NCBI GenBank assembly: GCA_046155505.1
Contig: JBJXFK010000264.1
Coordinates: 1 to 8,833 of the forward strand
Origin: JBJXFK01 sp046155505
Lineage (GTDB): Bacteria; Planctomycetota; Phycisphaerae; UBA1845; Fen-1342
Direction of reading: 5' to 3'
DNA: 8,833 bases
The notes beneath the pieces are model-generated. The model was not told the origin of the DNA. It saw nothing but the letters and a program-made list of their open reading frames with translations, and searched no databases. Positions 1-6,269 of the stretch are shown in pieces (position 1 is the first letter of the stretch; the number at the start of each line of letters is the position of its first letter). Made by a program: the position numbers and the translations under genes.

Positions 1-127
1 CGTCTGGCGGAGCTGCTGCCGGTAGCGGGGGTCGCGTCCACCCCGGCCTGATCCGCCTGCGGCCGGGTCGCGCCGCCGCACTTCCACCCCAGCGCGACTG
101 CCCACGGGGTTCACCGGACGCTTACCT
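1..127 (+). repeat. Left copy of 127-bp perfect terminal inverted repeat
   Basis: Bases 1-127 equal the reverse complement of 8707-8833 with no mismatch. Identity stops at 127/128, where the left side continues CGCCTC and the right side (read inward) TCGCGC. The repeat is very GC-rich. An open frame reads outward from a GTG at 114 to the window edge (38 codons, ending RDPRYRQQLRQT); it could be the start of a gene carried by a longer repeat such as a transposable element, but I do not recognise it. The opposite strand is also open across the repeat in frame 3. The repeat may be a true terminal repeat of a linear replicon or the end of a longer repeat truncated by assembly. Confidence 0.95.
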
Positions 128-131
128 CGCC

Positions 132-755
132 TCACCCATCATCTGGCGCAAACGGCTGAACGATCCGCCGCTTCCAACGAACGGTCTCGATTGGTAATGG
201 ATCGAGTCCAGCGGTTCGGCGCGCTCGGTTGGCTGCCCGCCAGATGTTGAGCAGTTGGACCCGAACAGGAGCGTAGGGCTGAAATCGGATTCGGGCGAAC
301 TCGTTCGCGAGAACGTCCACCGACCGCCGACAAGCAATCTCCAAGAAATACGCCTTTAGTCGCGTGTATTCATCCGGCGCGATCCGCACCGAGACGCGAC
401 CGTTCCGAAACGACAGCGAATATCCCGCATATCGAATCGCGACTCGCCGGGCGTCGCGGAGTTTCCCCGCTTCCTCTTCGAAGAATTCGTGCTGGCCATG
501 CGTCGCCATGAGCAGGAAAAACCGCTCATGGCGGATGTACTGCATATTCGCCAGTCCTGCGGCTTTGCGCCGGCAGCGCTCCTTTTGCGATACATCAATG
601 CGGTATTTGGCGATGAGCTTTGCATCCACTGCGGACGGATCCTTGCCATCCGGCACATGCCCCGTCACGTAGAACCAATAACCGCGAGCCAGATAGGCGA
701 CGGCCACCTGCTGAACGAACCCATCAACCGACGTCGCCACGCACCGATACTGCAT
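132..755 (-). CDS. Conserved hypothetical protein, probably planctomycete-specific
   Basis: This 207-residue protein starts at an ATG (755) with a strong AAGGAGG ribosome-binding site at 759-765, which fixes the start. It begins MQYRCVATSVDGFVQQ and has an aromatic-rich N-terminal half (YLARGYWFYVTG at 21-32), a motif FFLLMATHGQHEFF at 79-92, and a basic C-terminal third (LLNIWRAANRARRTAGL at 168-184, then KRR). No signal peptide, membrane segment or catalytic motif is evident. I recall similar sequences as uncharacterised proteins in planctomycete genomes; that is memory, not a search. The basic tail and length would suit a nucleic-acid-binding role linked to a mobile element, but this is speculative. 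The gene stands alone, with an inverted repeat at 798-820 in its promoter region. Its TGA stop lies four bases from the end of the left terminal repeat, so the repeat just misses the gene. Confidence 0.8.
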   Translation of the reverse strand: MQYRCVATSVDGFVQQVAVAYLARGYWFYVTGHVPDGKDPSAVDAKLIAKYRIDVSQKERCRRKAAGLANMQYIRHERFFLLMATHGQHEFFEEEAGKLRDARRVAIRYAGYSLSFRNGRVSVRIAPDEYTRLKAYFLEIACRRSVDVLANEFARIRFQPYAPVRVQLLNIWRAANRARRTAGLDPLPIETVRWKRRIVQPFAPDDG

Positions 756-797
756 GCGCCTCCTTCTGTCCGCTGCTACTGCCCGCGAGAGAAGGGA

Positions 798-820
798 GGG
801 ATTGTTTGCGGCACAATCCC
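798..820. promoter_or_regulatory. Inverted repeat upstream of the 755-132 gene (candidate operator)
   Basis: GGGATTGT (798-805) and ACAATCCC (813-820) form a perfect 8-bp inverted repeat around TTGCGGC. It lies 43-65 bp upstream of the ATG at 755. A second short inverted repeat, TATGCG/CGCATA, is just beyond at 830-845. A repressor binding site or a hairpin in the leader are both possible. The right arm sits within GCACAATCC, which also occurs in the inverted repeat at 6163-6195. Confidence 0.4.
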
Positions 821-1260
821 CAAAGCCGTTATGCGGAGTCGCATAGAAACCGTGACTTCGGCAGCGTAAATGGCTCGCCGTTGCGGGAGCTTGTCGAATC
901 GTCGCGGACTTGCGGGACGGTCATATCTTCCGACCGTGATGGTCGGCCCGCTGTCGCCCGTCGTCGATTCGTGCTCACCGCTGCTCGAACCCATTTCAAC
1001 GAACGCGAGCGCTGGCGGCCCTGGCTGTTGAGGGCCGGCCGCCCGCTCACGTCTGCCGATTGCTCGCGGCATCCTGGGGCGTGCTTCCTTGTTTCCAAGT
1101 TGCACGCCCCCAATTATGGAGCTGCCGCAAGCGAGAACCTCGACGACAACCGTCGGTGCGCAAGACGCACCTCGCCTGTCGTCGTCATTCCGTGTGCCAC
1201 CAGCCGCCGGTCTGCCAAGACCGGCCGCGGATGGCCACGTTGTTTCCAACCAAGGACTTG

Positions 1261-1278
1261 CGAGGCGTTTCCGCCTCG
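1261..1278. repeat. Perfect 7-bp hairpin in gene-poor region
   Basis: CGAGGCG (1261-1267), loop TTTC, CGCCTCG (1272-1278), extendable by one G-U pair outside. No T-run follows on either strand, so an intrinsic terminator is not supported. It may be part of a structured RNA. Confidence 0.5.
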
Positions 1279-1461
1279 TCAGACGCCATTCAGAAAGGGA
1301 AAACCCGTCGCCTCTTTCGTCGTCGCATTGACCGAGGTTACCAGCCCCGGTCGCGAACGATGGGCCACTGCCTTGCAGCCCGATTCGCCGGCCTCCCGGC
1401 CGCTTCTACTGAAGGCACACTCCCAAGCTTGAGCGTTCGAATCACTCGGCAAATCACGCCG

Positions 1462-1488
1462 AGCACCGGGTACCACCCCGGCGGCTCA
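1462..1488. repeat. Two-part hairpin in gene-poor region
   Basis: An outer stem GAGC/GCTC (1462-1465 with 1485-1488) encloses an inner stem CCGGG/CCCGG (1467-1471 with 1478-1482), with loop TACCAC. The small asymmetric internal loop resembles RNA structure more than a protein operator. Function unknown. Confidence 0.4.
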
Positions 1489-1715
1489 AGCTCTTCCCGG
1501 ATTAGTCGCAATCTTCATCCAATCAGTCACGTCGCTAGAGGGTGATACCCCTCGAATCCTGATCGTTCGCACCGGCTCCCGCCGACGCGACGTTTCCGCC
1601 ACCGATGTGGTGACGATTTCAGCGGGTCGAAACAAGAAGCGCCCGCTTACCCATCGACCAGGACGTTTCGCCGTTCGGCGCCGTCTCTGACTGAAAATAA
1701 CCGGCAAGCCCTTTC

Positions 1716-1760
1716 GGGCCTTTCATGGTTGAGCTTTTCACCGTCGGGCTTTTCTCACCC
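1716..1760. repeat. Approximate 15-bp tandem triplicate
   Basis: Three consecutive 15-bp units (1716-1730, 1731-1745, 1746-1760) share the core GRGCYTTTC at the same phase. Adjacent units match at about 10 of 15 positions. The spacing is exact, but the similarity is too weak to claim iterons firmly. Degenerate protein-binding repeats or chance in a T-rich patch are both possible. Confidence 0.3.
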
Positions 1761-2105
1761 GATCGCCGAGCCTGATTTTGGCCCGGTTCCGCTTCTCACG
1801 AAGCTGGAAGCTCCCCACGCCGGCCGACGTTGAACGAACCTGACGGGACTTACACCCGAATTGCCCGAATGGGCTGTGGTCCGAACCCCGTGGGAGGATT
1901 TGTCCCGCACGCATTGGCGAGACGCACCACCTTTGATTGCGACGGCCTCAGTCACGACGGAGCGAGCGCGATAAGCGCTGCTCACGCCGCGAACGAGGAA
2001 TTTCTCCGTCGCCCCGCTTCGGGACGCATCATCATCGGATAGAACGCGGAGATTGGCAGGAGGCAGTTGGCACTGCATCGAGTTTTGATTCCGCGAGCCT
2101 CCGTC

Positions 2106-2139
2106 GAGCTGGACAAGCCACTCTCATGGCATCCAGCTC
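2106..2139. repeat. Interrupted 12-bp stem in gene-poor region
   Basis: GAGCTGGA (2106-2113) pairs with TCCAGCTC (2132-2139). Inside it, after a small internal loop, GCCA (2117-2120) pairs with TGGC (2127-2130), with loop CTCTCA. It is the longest stem in the gene-poor region. About 50 bases to the right, GGTAA/TTACC (2189-2193, 2200-2204) competes with CTGGT/ACCAG (2184-2188, 2195-2199), a possible pair of alternative folds. No terminator-like T-run follows. Confidence 0.45.
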
Positions 2140-2339
2140 TACGGGTCAGCATCGTGACGGGTGGTAAGCTCCGTCCCCTTGGCTGGTTGGTAAGACCAGT
2201 TACCGGGTAATGCCGCCCAATCTGAATGGCCGCAGACAACGTGAATTCCGTTATTGACGACCACGAGCCGAAGCTCGCGCGGCGAACGTAGCAAACGTAA
2301 TCAAGGAAAGCACCGACGGACGCCGTGAACGGCGCGCGG

Positions 2340-2816
2340 TCACGATTCAGCGTCGAGCGACGCGGCAGCCCGCATTCCAGCAATCAGAGCTGCGGCAATT
2401 CGCCGTTCGAATCTCGCGCGCTCTACATCCCGCCCGTGGGCGTTGCTCGGCAGCTTCAGCGGACCAATGCGGCGCGATTCCGTTTCAATCGTCGGTCGAG
2501 CGTGCTCAACGCCGATGAGCATGGCCCGCAGGACATGGCTCGCACTCAGCCGAGCGCCCGTTGCGCGCCGGAGAATGTCGATGAGAGCGAGGAGCGACTG
2601 CTCCGTCGCGGGCGTCAACACGAATTCGCGTTTGACGAGCGAAATGGCACCTGCTTCAGGCATTTGTGAAAGAAATGCGGCTGGGGGACGGGGGGCGACG
2701 TTCGTCGATTCTGGGGCTGTTACGGCCGTCGTGGAAACGGCGCGAGCGGCGGCGCCGACATCGAGCAATCGCGCGACGGCGCTGGAGGGTGGGGCCTCAC
2801 GCAAGGGACGCGGCAT
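2340..2816 (-). CDS. Ribbon-helix-helix partition partner (ParB/ParR-like)
   Basis: This 158-residue protein is encoded directly after ParA, its ATG (2816) lying 20 bp inside the parA 3' end. The start is supported by GGAG seven bases upstream and by the usual overlap of co-translated partition genes. The first 60 residues are Ala/Pro-rich and probably disordered. The core, about 62-104, reads KREFVLTPATEQSLLALIDI followed by a second helix SASHVLRAMLIGVEHA. A short beta-strand plus two helices is the pattern of a ribbon-helix-helix DNA-binding dimer. The C-terminus (130-158) is a basic-then-alanine-rich helix. In plasmid partition, such proteins bind centromere repeats, stimulate the ParA ATPase and often repress their own operon. 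The clustered TTCCCGC repeats upstream of parA are the natural candidate site. The family assignment is from pattern and context, without a database match. Confidence 0.75.
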   Translation of the reverse strand: MPRPLREAPPSSAVARLLDVGAAARAVSTTAVTAPESTNVAPRPPAAFLSQMPEAGAISLVKREFVLTPATEQSLLALIDILRRATGARLSASHVLRAMLIGVEHARPTIETESRRIGPLKLPSNAHGRDVERARFERRIAAALIAGMRAAASLDAES

Positions 2817-3738
2817 GACTGTTCTCCAGGTTTCGTGCGGTTGCCGGATCTGGCTGAGACTCTGATTCGTCATTCTCCGTGAGGCCAGTGGGGAATTCAT
2901 CCTGCACGAGAATGTCGAGTGTTCCGGTGAGGAACGCACTTCGATTTCGTACGCGCCTTTCAACTTCAGTCGCGAGCCGCATGTACTGGAGCGCCGCCGG
3001 GTAGCGCTCATACTTCGGCAACTGGAAGAGGGTTTTTCCCCGTCCCGAAACTTCGGGCAGGATGACCGCTTGCGAGATGGACGTTTGAAACTGCCGATGC
3101 GGTAGCGCCGCAGCGACCACCGCCTCCAATTCGTGCCGCAGTCGTGTCGCGCGGCCATCGACGTTTGTGAAGACGACCCCGAGAACCTCCAGGTCGGGAT
3201 TGCGATGCCGTCGCACGTCCGCGATATCGTTGAAGGCTTCCGAGAGGCCGCCGAGCGAAAGCGGATGAGGAAACGCCGAAAGTAGGAACCATTCGGCGCT
3301 CGAATACGTGGCGACCGTCGTGACAGCACCCGGTGCGGGCGCCGTGTCGAGAAACACGAAATCGTAGAGTCTTCGGGCAGTTGCGAGCGGAACATCGAGG
3401 ATGCGAGTGCGATCGACGAACTTTGATAGCAGCGTTTCAAGCTCGGAAAGCTGGGGCCGCGCTGGCACGAGATGCACGCCTACCGGAAGCCGATCGGCAA
3501 TCGCCAGATTCTCAAGCGTTTCGGCGGCGGTCAGAAGTTCTAGCGAACCGGCGAAGCTGTTCTCCGGGACGCCAAGATGCTTAGTTGCACCCGCCGCCGG
3601 GTCCAAGTCGATGATGAGGCAGCGGTAGCCGCGTTGGCCGAGTGCCGCTGCAAGATGCACCGTATTTGTCGTCTTTCCGACGCCGCCTTTTTGATTTCCG
3701 ACGCCGATCACAACGCCGAGTTTCGAAGATTCTTTCAT
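2797..3738 (-). CDS. parA: ParA-type partition ATPase
   Basis: This is a P-loop ATPase of the ParA/MinD family, 313 residues from the ATG at 3738; a purine-rich GAGGGG (3742-3747) just upstream favours this start over in-frame codons further out. The deviant Walker A motif KGGVGKTT is at residues 17-24, Walker A' with DLDPAAGAT at 44-52, and Walker B YDFVFLDTAP at 125-134 (Asp131). There is no N-terminal helix-turn-helix, so it resembles the short type Ib class whose small partner binds the centromere and controls the operon. A C-terminal tail beyond about residue 270 is acidic, polar and probably disordered. ParA binds ATP and nonspecific DNA on the nucleoid and is released by the partner, moving plasmid copies apart. 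It is divergent from rep across a repeat-rich region and overlaps the RHH gene by 20 bp, so they should be co-transcribed. Confidence 0.95.
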   Translation of the reverse strand: MKESSKLGVVIGVGNQKGGVGKTTNTVHLAAALGQRGYRCLIIDLDPAAGATKHLGVPENSFAGSLELLTAAETLENLAIADRLPVGVHLVPARPQLSELETLLSKFVDRTRILDVPLATARRLYDFVFLDTAPAPGAVTTVATYSSAEWFLLSAFPHPLSLGGLSEAFNDIADVRRHRNPDLEVLGVVFTNVDGRATRLRHELEAVVAAALPHRQFQTSISQAVILPEVSGRGKTLFQLPKYERYPAALQYMRLATEVERRVRNRSAFLTGTLDILVQDEFPTGLTENDESESQPDPATARNLENSHAASLA

Positions 3739-3757
3739 GCGCCCCTCGCAGTGTTTA

Positions 3758-3799
3758 CAGCGGGAAAGCCCGATCACCGGCCTTTCCGCTTTCCCGCTG
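3758..3799. promoter_or_regulatory. 12-bp inverted repeat upstream of parA (candidate operator/parS)
   Basis: CAGCGGGAAAGC (3758-3769) and GCTTTCCCGCTG (3788-3799) are perfectly complementary and separated by 18 bp. The nearer arm lies about 20 bp upstream of the parA start codon, where an autoregulatory operator is expected. Each arm contains the heptamer TTCCCGC, which recurs several times further upstream. Likely bound by the RHH partner protein. Confidence 0.6.
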
Positions 3800-3884
3800 C
3801 CCCGTGCCGTCTCACTGACTCAAGGCATAAGTCGCATACCCGAATCGGTCGCGCAAGTGCCCAAGTTGCTGAGAGAGATGCTCG

Positions 3885-3993
3885 CCGTTGCGCAACGGAC
3901 CGAGCTATCCGGCCAGCCGGATTGCGGGAATGAGTAGCTTCCCGCATTCCTGCGTTCCCGCTCTCCGGCATCCGATTCGATCTCGATTCCCGC
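3885..3993. repeat. Cluster of palindromes and TTCCCGC repeats (candidate centromere/origin)
   Basis: A perfect 14-bp palindrome CCGTTGCGCAACGG occupies 3885-3898. It is followed by ATCCGG/CCGGAT (3907-3922, loop CCAG), then TGCGGGAA/TTCCCGCA (3923-3930 with 3939-3946). Further direct copies of TTCCCGC are at 3955-3961 and 3987-3993. With the two in the parA-proximal repeat, six copies fall within 234 bp. Elsewhere in the window I found only one before rep (4264-4270, in TGCGGGAAT exactly as at 3923) and one inside the AbiE antitoxin gene (7493-7499). Such clustering between divergent parA and rep suits a partition site or iterons. No DnaA box was seen. Confidence 0.6.
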
Positions 3994-3998
3994 TTGTC

Positions 3999-4033
3999 AT
4001 CCGCCACCGAATCGCGCTACGTTCGTGGCGGAT
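3999..4033. repeat. 9-bp inverted repeat in parA-rep intergenic region
   Basis: ATCCGCCAC (3999-4007) and GTGGCGGAT (4025-4033) are perfectly complementary across a 17-bp spacer. The arm spacing (about one and a half to two helical turns) is close to that of the repeat at 3758-3799, but the arm sequence differs, so it may serve another protein such as Rep. Confidence 0.45.
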
Positions 4034-4104
4034 CTGTGCTCACAAGAGCCAGTGCGCAAAACTTCAACGAGGGGAGGGAATCAGGCGGACCGCCCATTAG
4101 AAAT

Positions 4105-4128
4105 GAAAAAAGCGACCCGAGGTCGCTT
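4105..4128 (-). terminator. Intrinsic terminator for leftward transcription
   Basis: On the minus strand AAGCGACC, loop TCG, GGTCGCTT forms a perfect 8-bp stem (4128-4110) that runs into six consecutive T residues (4111-4106). On the plus strand no T-run follows, so it acts leftward only. No minus-strand protein gene lies upstream within the rep region, so it should end an RNA antisense to the rep leader or stop read-through towards parA. Confidence 0.7.
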
Positions 4129-4187
4129 GTTCCAAACCGACGACCGGGCTTAACGCCGACCGCCGGCTACACGGTGATGACACCCTC

Positions 4188-4217
4188 CGAGTAGCTCACG
4201 TCGCGTGTGCTTGTCAA
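4188..4217 (-). promoter_or_regulatory. Possible leftward promoter in the rep leader
   Basis: A consensus -35 box TTGACA lies on the minus strand at 4217-4212. With an 18-bp spacer the -10 position reads TACTCG (4193-4188), a poor match. If active, transcription would begin near 4181 and stop at the terminator around 4105, giving an RNA of roughly 75-80 nt. The strong -35 and the otherwise unexplained terminator are the only support. Confidence 0.25.
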
Positions 4218-4313
4218 TGCCCAATCGTCACATTGGACCAGCCACCTCGCTGCACCGCCGCCTGCGGGAATCGCGGACGCCCGTCGAGTGTCCGCTGTAT
4301 CGAGGAATCACAC

Positions 4314-5654
4314 ATGGAAACAAAGAGGAATTCGCGGCGTACGCCGCCATTGAGCGCGACAGTCGCAGGCGGCTACACGTTCATTTCGGGAACCGCGCTA
4401 TTGGCCGCATGGTGGGCCTACAAACAACGAACGATACGGCTCGCGGACTTCAGAGCATGGTTCGCGTGTTGTGAGCTTATGGCCCAACGTCGCGCGTCAG
4501 ATGCAAAGTCGAAGTTTCGTCCCGGACCGTGGCACGTCGCTCGGTTGACGGGAAGTAGTGAGCCCGCCGCCAGCGCGGCAATTCGGCGCTTGGGCGCGAC
4601 TGGCGTCCTCACGGTGTCTGACTCCGGCTTCGCAATTCCCGATGAGATTGTCGCACAATTATTGATGGGCAACGAACGATTCCACCACGCGCTCAGTCAG
4701 GTTCCTCACCACACGCGCCGCGTGCCCGTCCCACGGCGAATGCTCCGGATGCTCGCACGTTCAACACGTCCCGTGTTCGTCGCGACCGTGATAGCGTTGT
4801 TTCTTCGGTGTCTTTTTTTGCGATCAGGGCGCGTCGCGTCTTCAGGACTCTGCAAGGCAGCGTGGATTGCAGACGTGTTCGGTGTCGATGAGCGGAACGT
4901 CAAGGCCGCGCGGCGCGAACTCGTCGAGTGTGGATGGTTGGTCGTGGACCCGGCATCGCAGCGATTTCTGAATCGGTGGGGCTTGCCCGTTCAAGTCAAT
5001 CTCGACTGGATGGGTGTCGTATTTGAGGCACCGCCGTCCAACCGACCGCCGATCTGTCGTCCTCAATCGCCACCACCCAAGGGCTCGCGCGTGCTCGAAT
5101 TACCACCCCCTCTTAAGAACACTCACCGCTTTCAGCGCTCAAGAAACCATGTACCGGATTCGGCCAGTGGGATTCGAAGTCGGCAGGACCAAGCCAGCAA
5201 CGCGCCGCTGCGAAACGTGAGCGCCGCCGACCTGCGCTCGGAGTCTCGATTGCGAATGCTGTTTGACGAAACCGTACAGGCCGGATTGCTTCGCCGGTGT
5301 GCTGCCGACGAGCTTCGCTTCCACGCCGCTGCGGAGCGAGCAATGTCACTCGGCACAACGAACCCGGCCGGGTTTTTTGCCACAGTCGTGCGACGCGGAC
5401 TCTGGCACGTTATTAGTCAACGTGACGAGGATGCGGCGCTGATCCGGCTTGCGCGCGACTCGCATCGTCGCACAGTTCCTGGGCCGTCCGACCCCGGCCG
5501 GGTCGCCGGCAGTTGCTCGCAGCCAGCCCTCCACCGCGTCGGCGCGGTTCTGCCGACGCTCATGGAATCTCTCCAATGGTCGGCGAGCGTGAGCAACGCC
5601 GACCTGCCCTTCAACGACCACCGGGCGCGTCCTTCCCGGGACCGGCCTTCCTGA
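4314..5654 (+). CDS. Putative plasmid replication initiator, winged-helix
   Basis: This protein has 446 residues from the ATG at 4314, chosen because GAGGA lies eight bases upstream (4302-4306); the frame is open further upstream but without a ribosome-binding site. Two regions look like winged helices: about 40-115 (FRAWFACCELMAQRR, then ASAAIRRLGATGVLTVSDSG) and about 155-230, with CKAAWIADVFGVDERNVKAA followed by RRELVECGWLVV and a wing ending LNRWGLPVQVNLDW. Residues 238-305 are a Pro/Arg-rich linker. A helical C-terminal module (305-385) contains NPAGFFATVVRRGLWHVI and QRDEDAALIRLA, a pattern I remember from planctomycete plasmid-type proteins. Tandem winged helices beside a divergent par operon and clustered repeats are typical of Rep proteins that bind iterons. 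No nuclease or polymerase motif is visible, so it would recruit host machinery. Replication function is inferred; a transcription regulator is the alternative. Confidence 0.65.
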   Translation: METKRNSRRTPPLSATVAGGYTFISGTALLAAWWAYKQRTIRLADFRAWFACCELMAQRRASDAKSKFRPGPWHVARLTGSSEPAASAAIRRLGATGVLTVSDSGFAIPDEIVAQLLMGNERFHHALSQVPHHTRRVPVPRRMLRMLARSTRPVFVATVIALFLRCLFLRSGRVASSGLCKAAWIADVFGVDERNVKAARRELVECGWLVVDPASQRFLNRWGLPVQVNLDWMGVVFEAPPSNRPPICRPQSPPPKGSRVLELPPPLKNTHRFQRSRNHVPDSASGIRSRQDQASNAPLRNVSAADLRSESRLRMLFDETVQAGLLRRCAADELRFHAAAERAMSLGTTNPAGFFATVVRRGLWHVISQRDEDAALIRLARDSHRRTVPGPSDPGRVAGSCSQPALHRVGAVLPTLMESLQWSASVSNADLPFNDHRARPSRDRPS

Positions 5655-5958
5655 CAACCATGCACCGGGCAGCGGCACTCAGCCTCTCAAACGGGCAGTG
5701 CATGGTGACGAGGTCGCCGACCGAAACGAGCACCAGCGAGTCGCCGTCCGGCTGCTGCTGCCAGCCCGCACGGACTTCCGGGGTGTCCGTTTCGAGCACG
5801 CAGCTAAGCAGCAGGTGCTTAGCCTCATACATGCGGTTCCGGGCGACCCGGTCCTTGACTCGCTTGGCAGCGCGATTGACCGAGTTCACGGCGTTCGCCA
5901 CCAGTCGCAACGATTCACGGTCGAATTCTCCCGATGCGCCAATTGCAGTCGTTACCAT
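5611..5958 (-). CDS. Small hypothetical protein overlapping the rep 3' end
   Basis: This 115-residue protein has an unambiguous start: AAAGGAG (5965-5971) lies six bases before the ATG at 5958. The N-terminal half is helical and charged (NAVNSVNRAAKRVKDRVAR at 22-40, then NRMYEAKHLLLSCVLETDTP). A beta-rich segment follows (DSLVLVSVGDLVTMHCPF at 73-90), then a basic Gly/Pro tail. It has no signal peptide or membrane span. Its last 44 bp are antiparallel to the end of the rep gene, so the two genes converge. I do not recognise a family. Size and position would allow a copy-control or modulatory protein, but nothing in the sequence shows that. An inverted repeat with an embedded -10-like GATAAT lies 205-237 bp upstream. 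Confidence 0.7.
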   Translation of the reverse strand: MVTTAIGASGEFDRESLRLVANAVNSVNRAAKRVKDRVARNRMYEAKHLLLSCVLETDTPEVRAGWQQQPDGDSLVLVSVGDLVTMHCPFERLSAAARCMVVRKAGPGKDAPGGR

Positions 5959-6162
5959 GACAGTCTCCTTTGCGACCGCCGCCGACCACCGGCTGAGCGG
6001 CCGCAGAGAGACCGTCGTGGACCACCGTTTTTGTCAGGATGCTGATTTGGACGCGAATGGACGGAAAAAAAACCGCCCTATCTCCATGAAACCGGTGGGA
6101 ACGCGTGGACCTGGCAGGCTGACCCAGACGAATTGTGCGCGTGACCGCGGTCTTGCCCGGTT

Positions 6163-6195
6163 GCACAATCCTTCAAATTATCTTCAGGATTGTGC
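6163..6195. promoter_or_regulatory. 10-bp inverted repeat around a -10-like box
   Basis: GCACAATCCT (6163-6172) and AGGATTGTGC (6186-6195) are perfectly complementary. The 13-base spacer is AT-rich and on the minus strand contains GATAAT (6182-6177), a good -10 hexamer match, so the repeat would act as an operator flanking a leftward promoter. No good -35 box is seen. A further ATTGTGC half-site is at 6132-6138. Confidence 0.45.
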
Positions 6196-6234
6196 GGCTT
6201 GATGCTTGGCGACTCGCGCAATGTCGCTTGCACA

Positions 6235-6262
6235 CCCCACGCTCTGACGACGGCGCGTGGGG
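6235..6262. repeat. 8-bp GC hairpin downstream of the AbiE toxin gene
   Basis: CCCCACGC (6235-6242) pairs with GCGTGGGG (6255-6262) across a 12-base loop. It lies about 57 bp past the toxin stop codon, next to the longer hairpin at 6270-6297. There is no adjacent T-run, so it may stabilise the mRNA 3' end or bind a protein. Confidence 0.45.
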
Positions 6263-6269
6263 CTACCTT

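Larger units (their letters stand above)
776..2339. other. Long gene-poor region with scattered secondary structure
   Basis: About 1.56 kb between two minus-strand genes contains no frame I consider coding. The open frames here are composition artefacts of GC-rich DNA: they are Arg/Ser/Pro-rich, lack ribosome-binding sites and show no recognisable motifs. The stretch does hold promoter-proximal inverted repeats (798-845), hairpins at 1261-1278, 1462-1488, 2106-2139 and 2189-2204, and an approximate 15-bp triplicate at 1716-1760. It could contain a structured RNA, replication or transfer sequences, or decayed genes; the sequence alone does not decide. Confidence 0.5.

Noticed and set aside
776..1249. 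157-codon minus-strand open frame in the gene-poor region
   Set aside because: No ribosome-binding site and no recognisable motif or sensible hydrophobic pattern; an overlapping plus-strand frame is equally open.
620..1432. 270-codon plus-strand open frame
   Set aside because: It begins inside the well-supported minus-strand gene, has no ribosome-binding site, and translates to Arg/Ser/Pro-rich sequence without motifs; typical of GC-rich noncoding DNA.
1430..1450. T-arm-like GTTCGAATC suggesting another tRNA fragment
   Set aside because: The flanking stem has a mismatch and no acceptor, anticodon or variable-loop structure surrounds it; a second copy of the tRNA-Thr segment was looked for and not found.
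2321..2334. CGCCGT/ACGGCG hairpin after the RHH gene as a terminator
   Set aside because: The stem sits just past the stop codon but lacks a T-run, so intrinsic termination is not supported.
1755..2383. Two overlapping minus-strand open frames of 107 and 133 codons
   Set aside because: They overlap each other and a competing plus-strand frame, have no start signals, and their translations resemble nothing known.
2817..3440. N-terminal extension of the RHH frame across parA
   Set aside because: The frame is open in phase-shifted parA sequence, but the extension is Arg/Ser-rich shadow. The ATG at 2816 with a ribosome-binding site is the real start.
5513..6202. 229-codon plus-strand open frame after rep
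   Set aside because: It lies antisense to the small gene with the strong ribosome-binding site and overlaps the rep end in another frame; no motifs.
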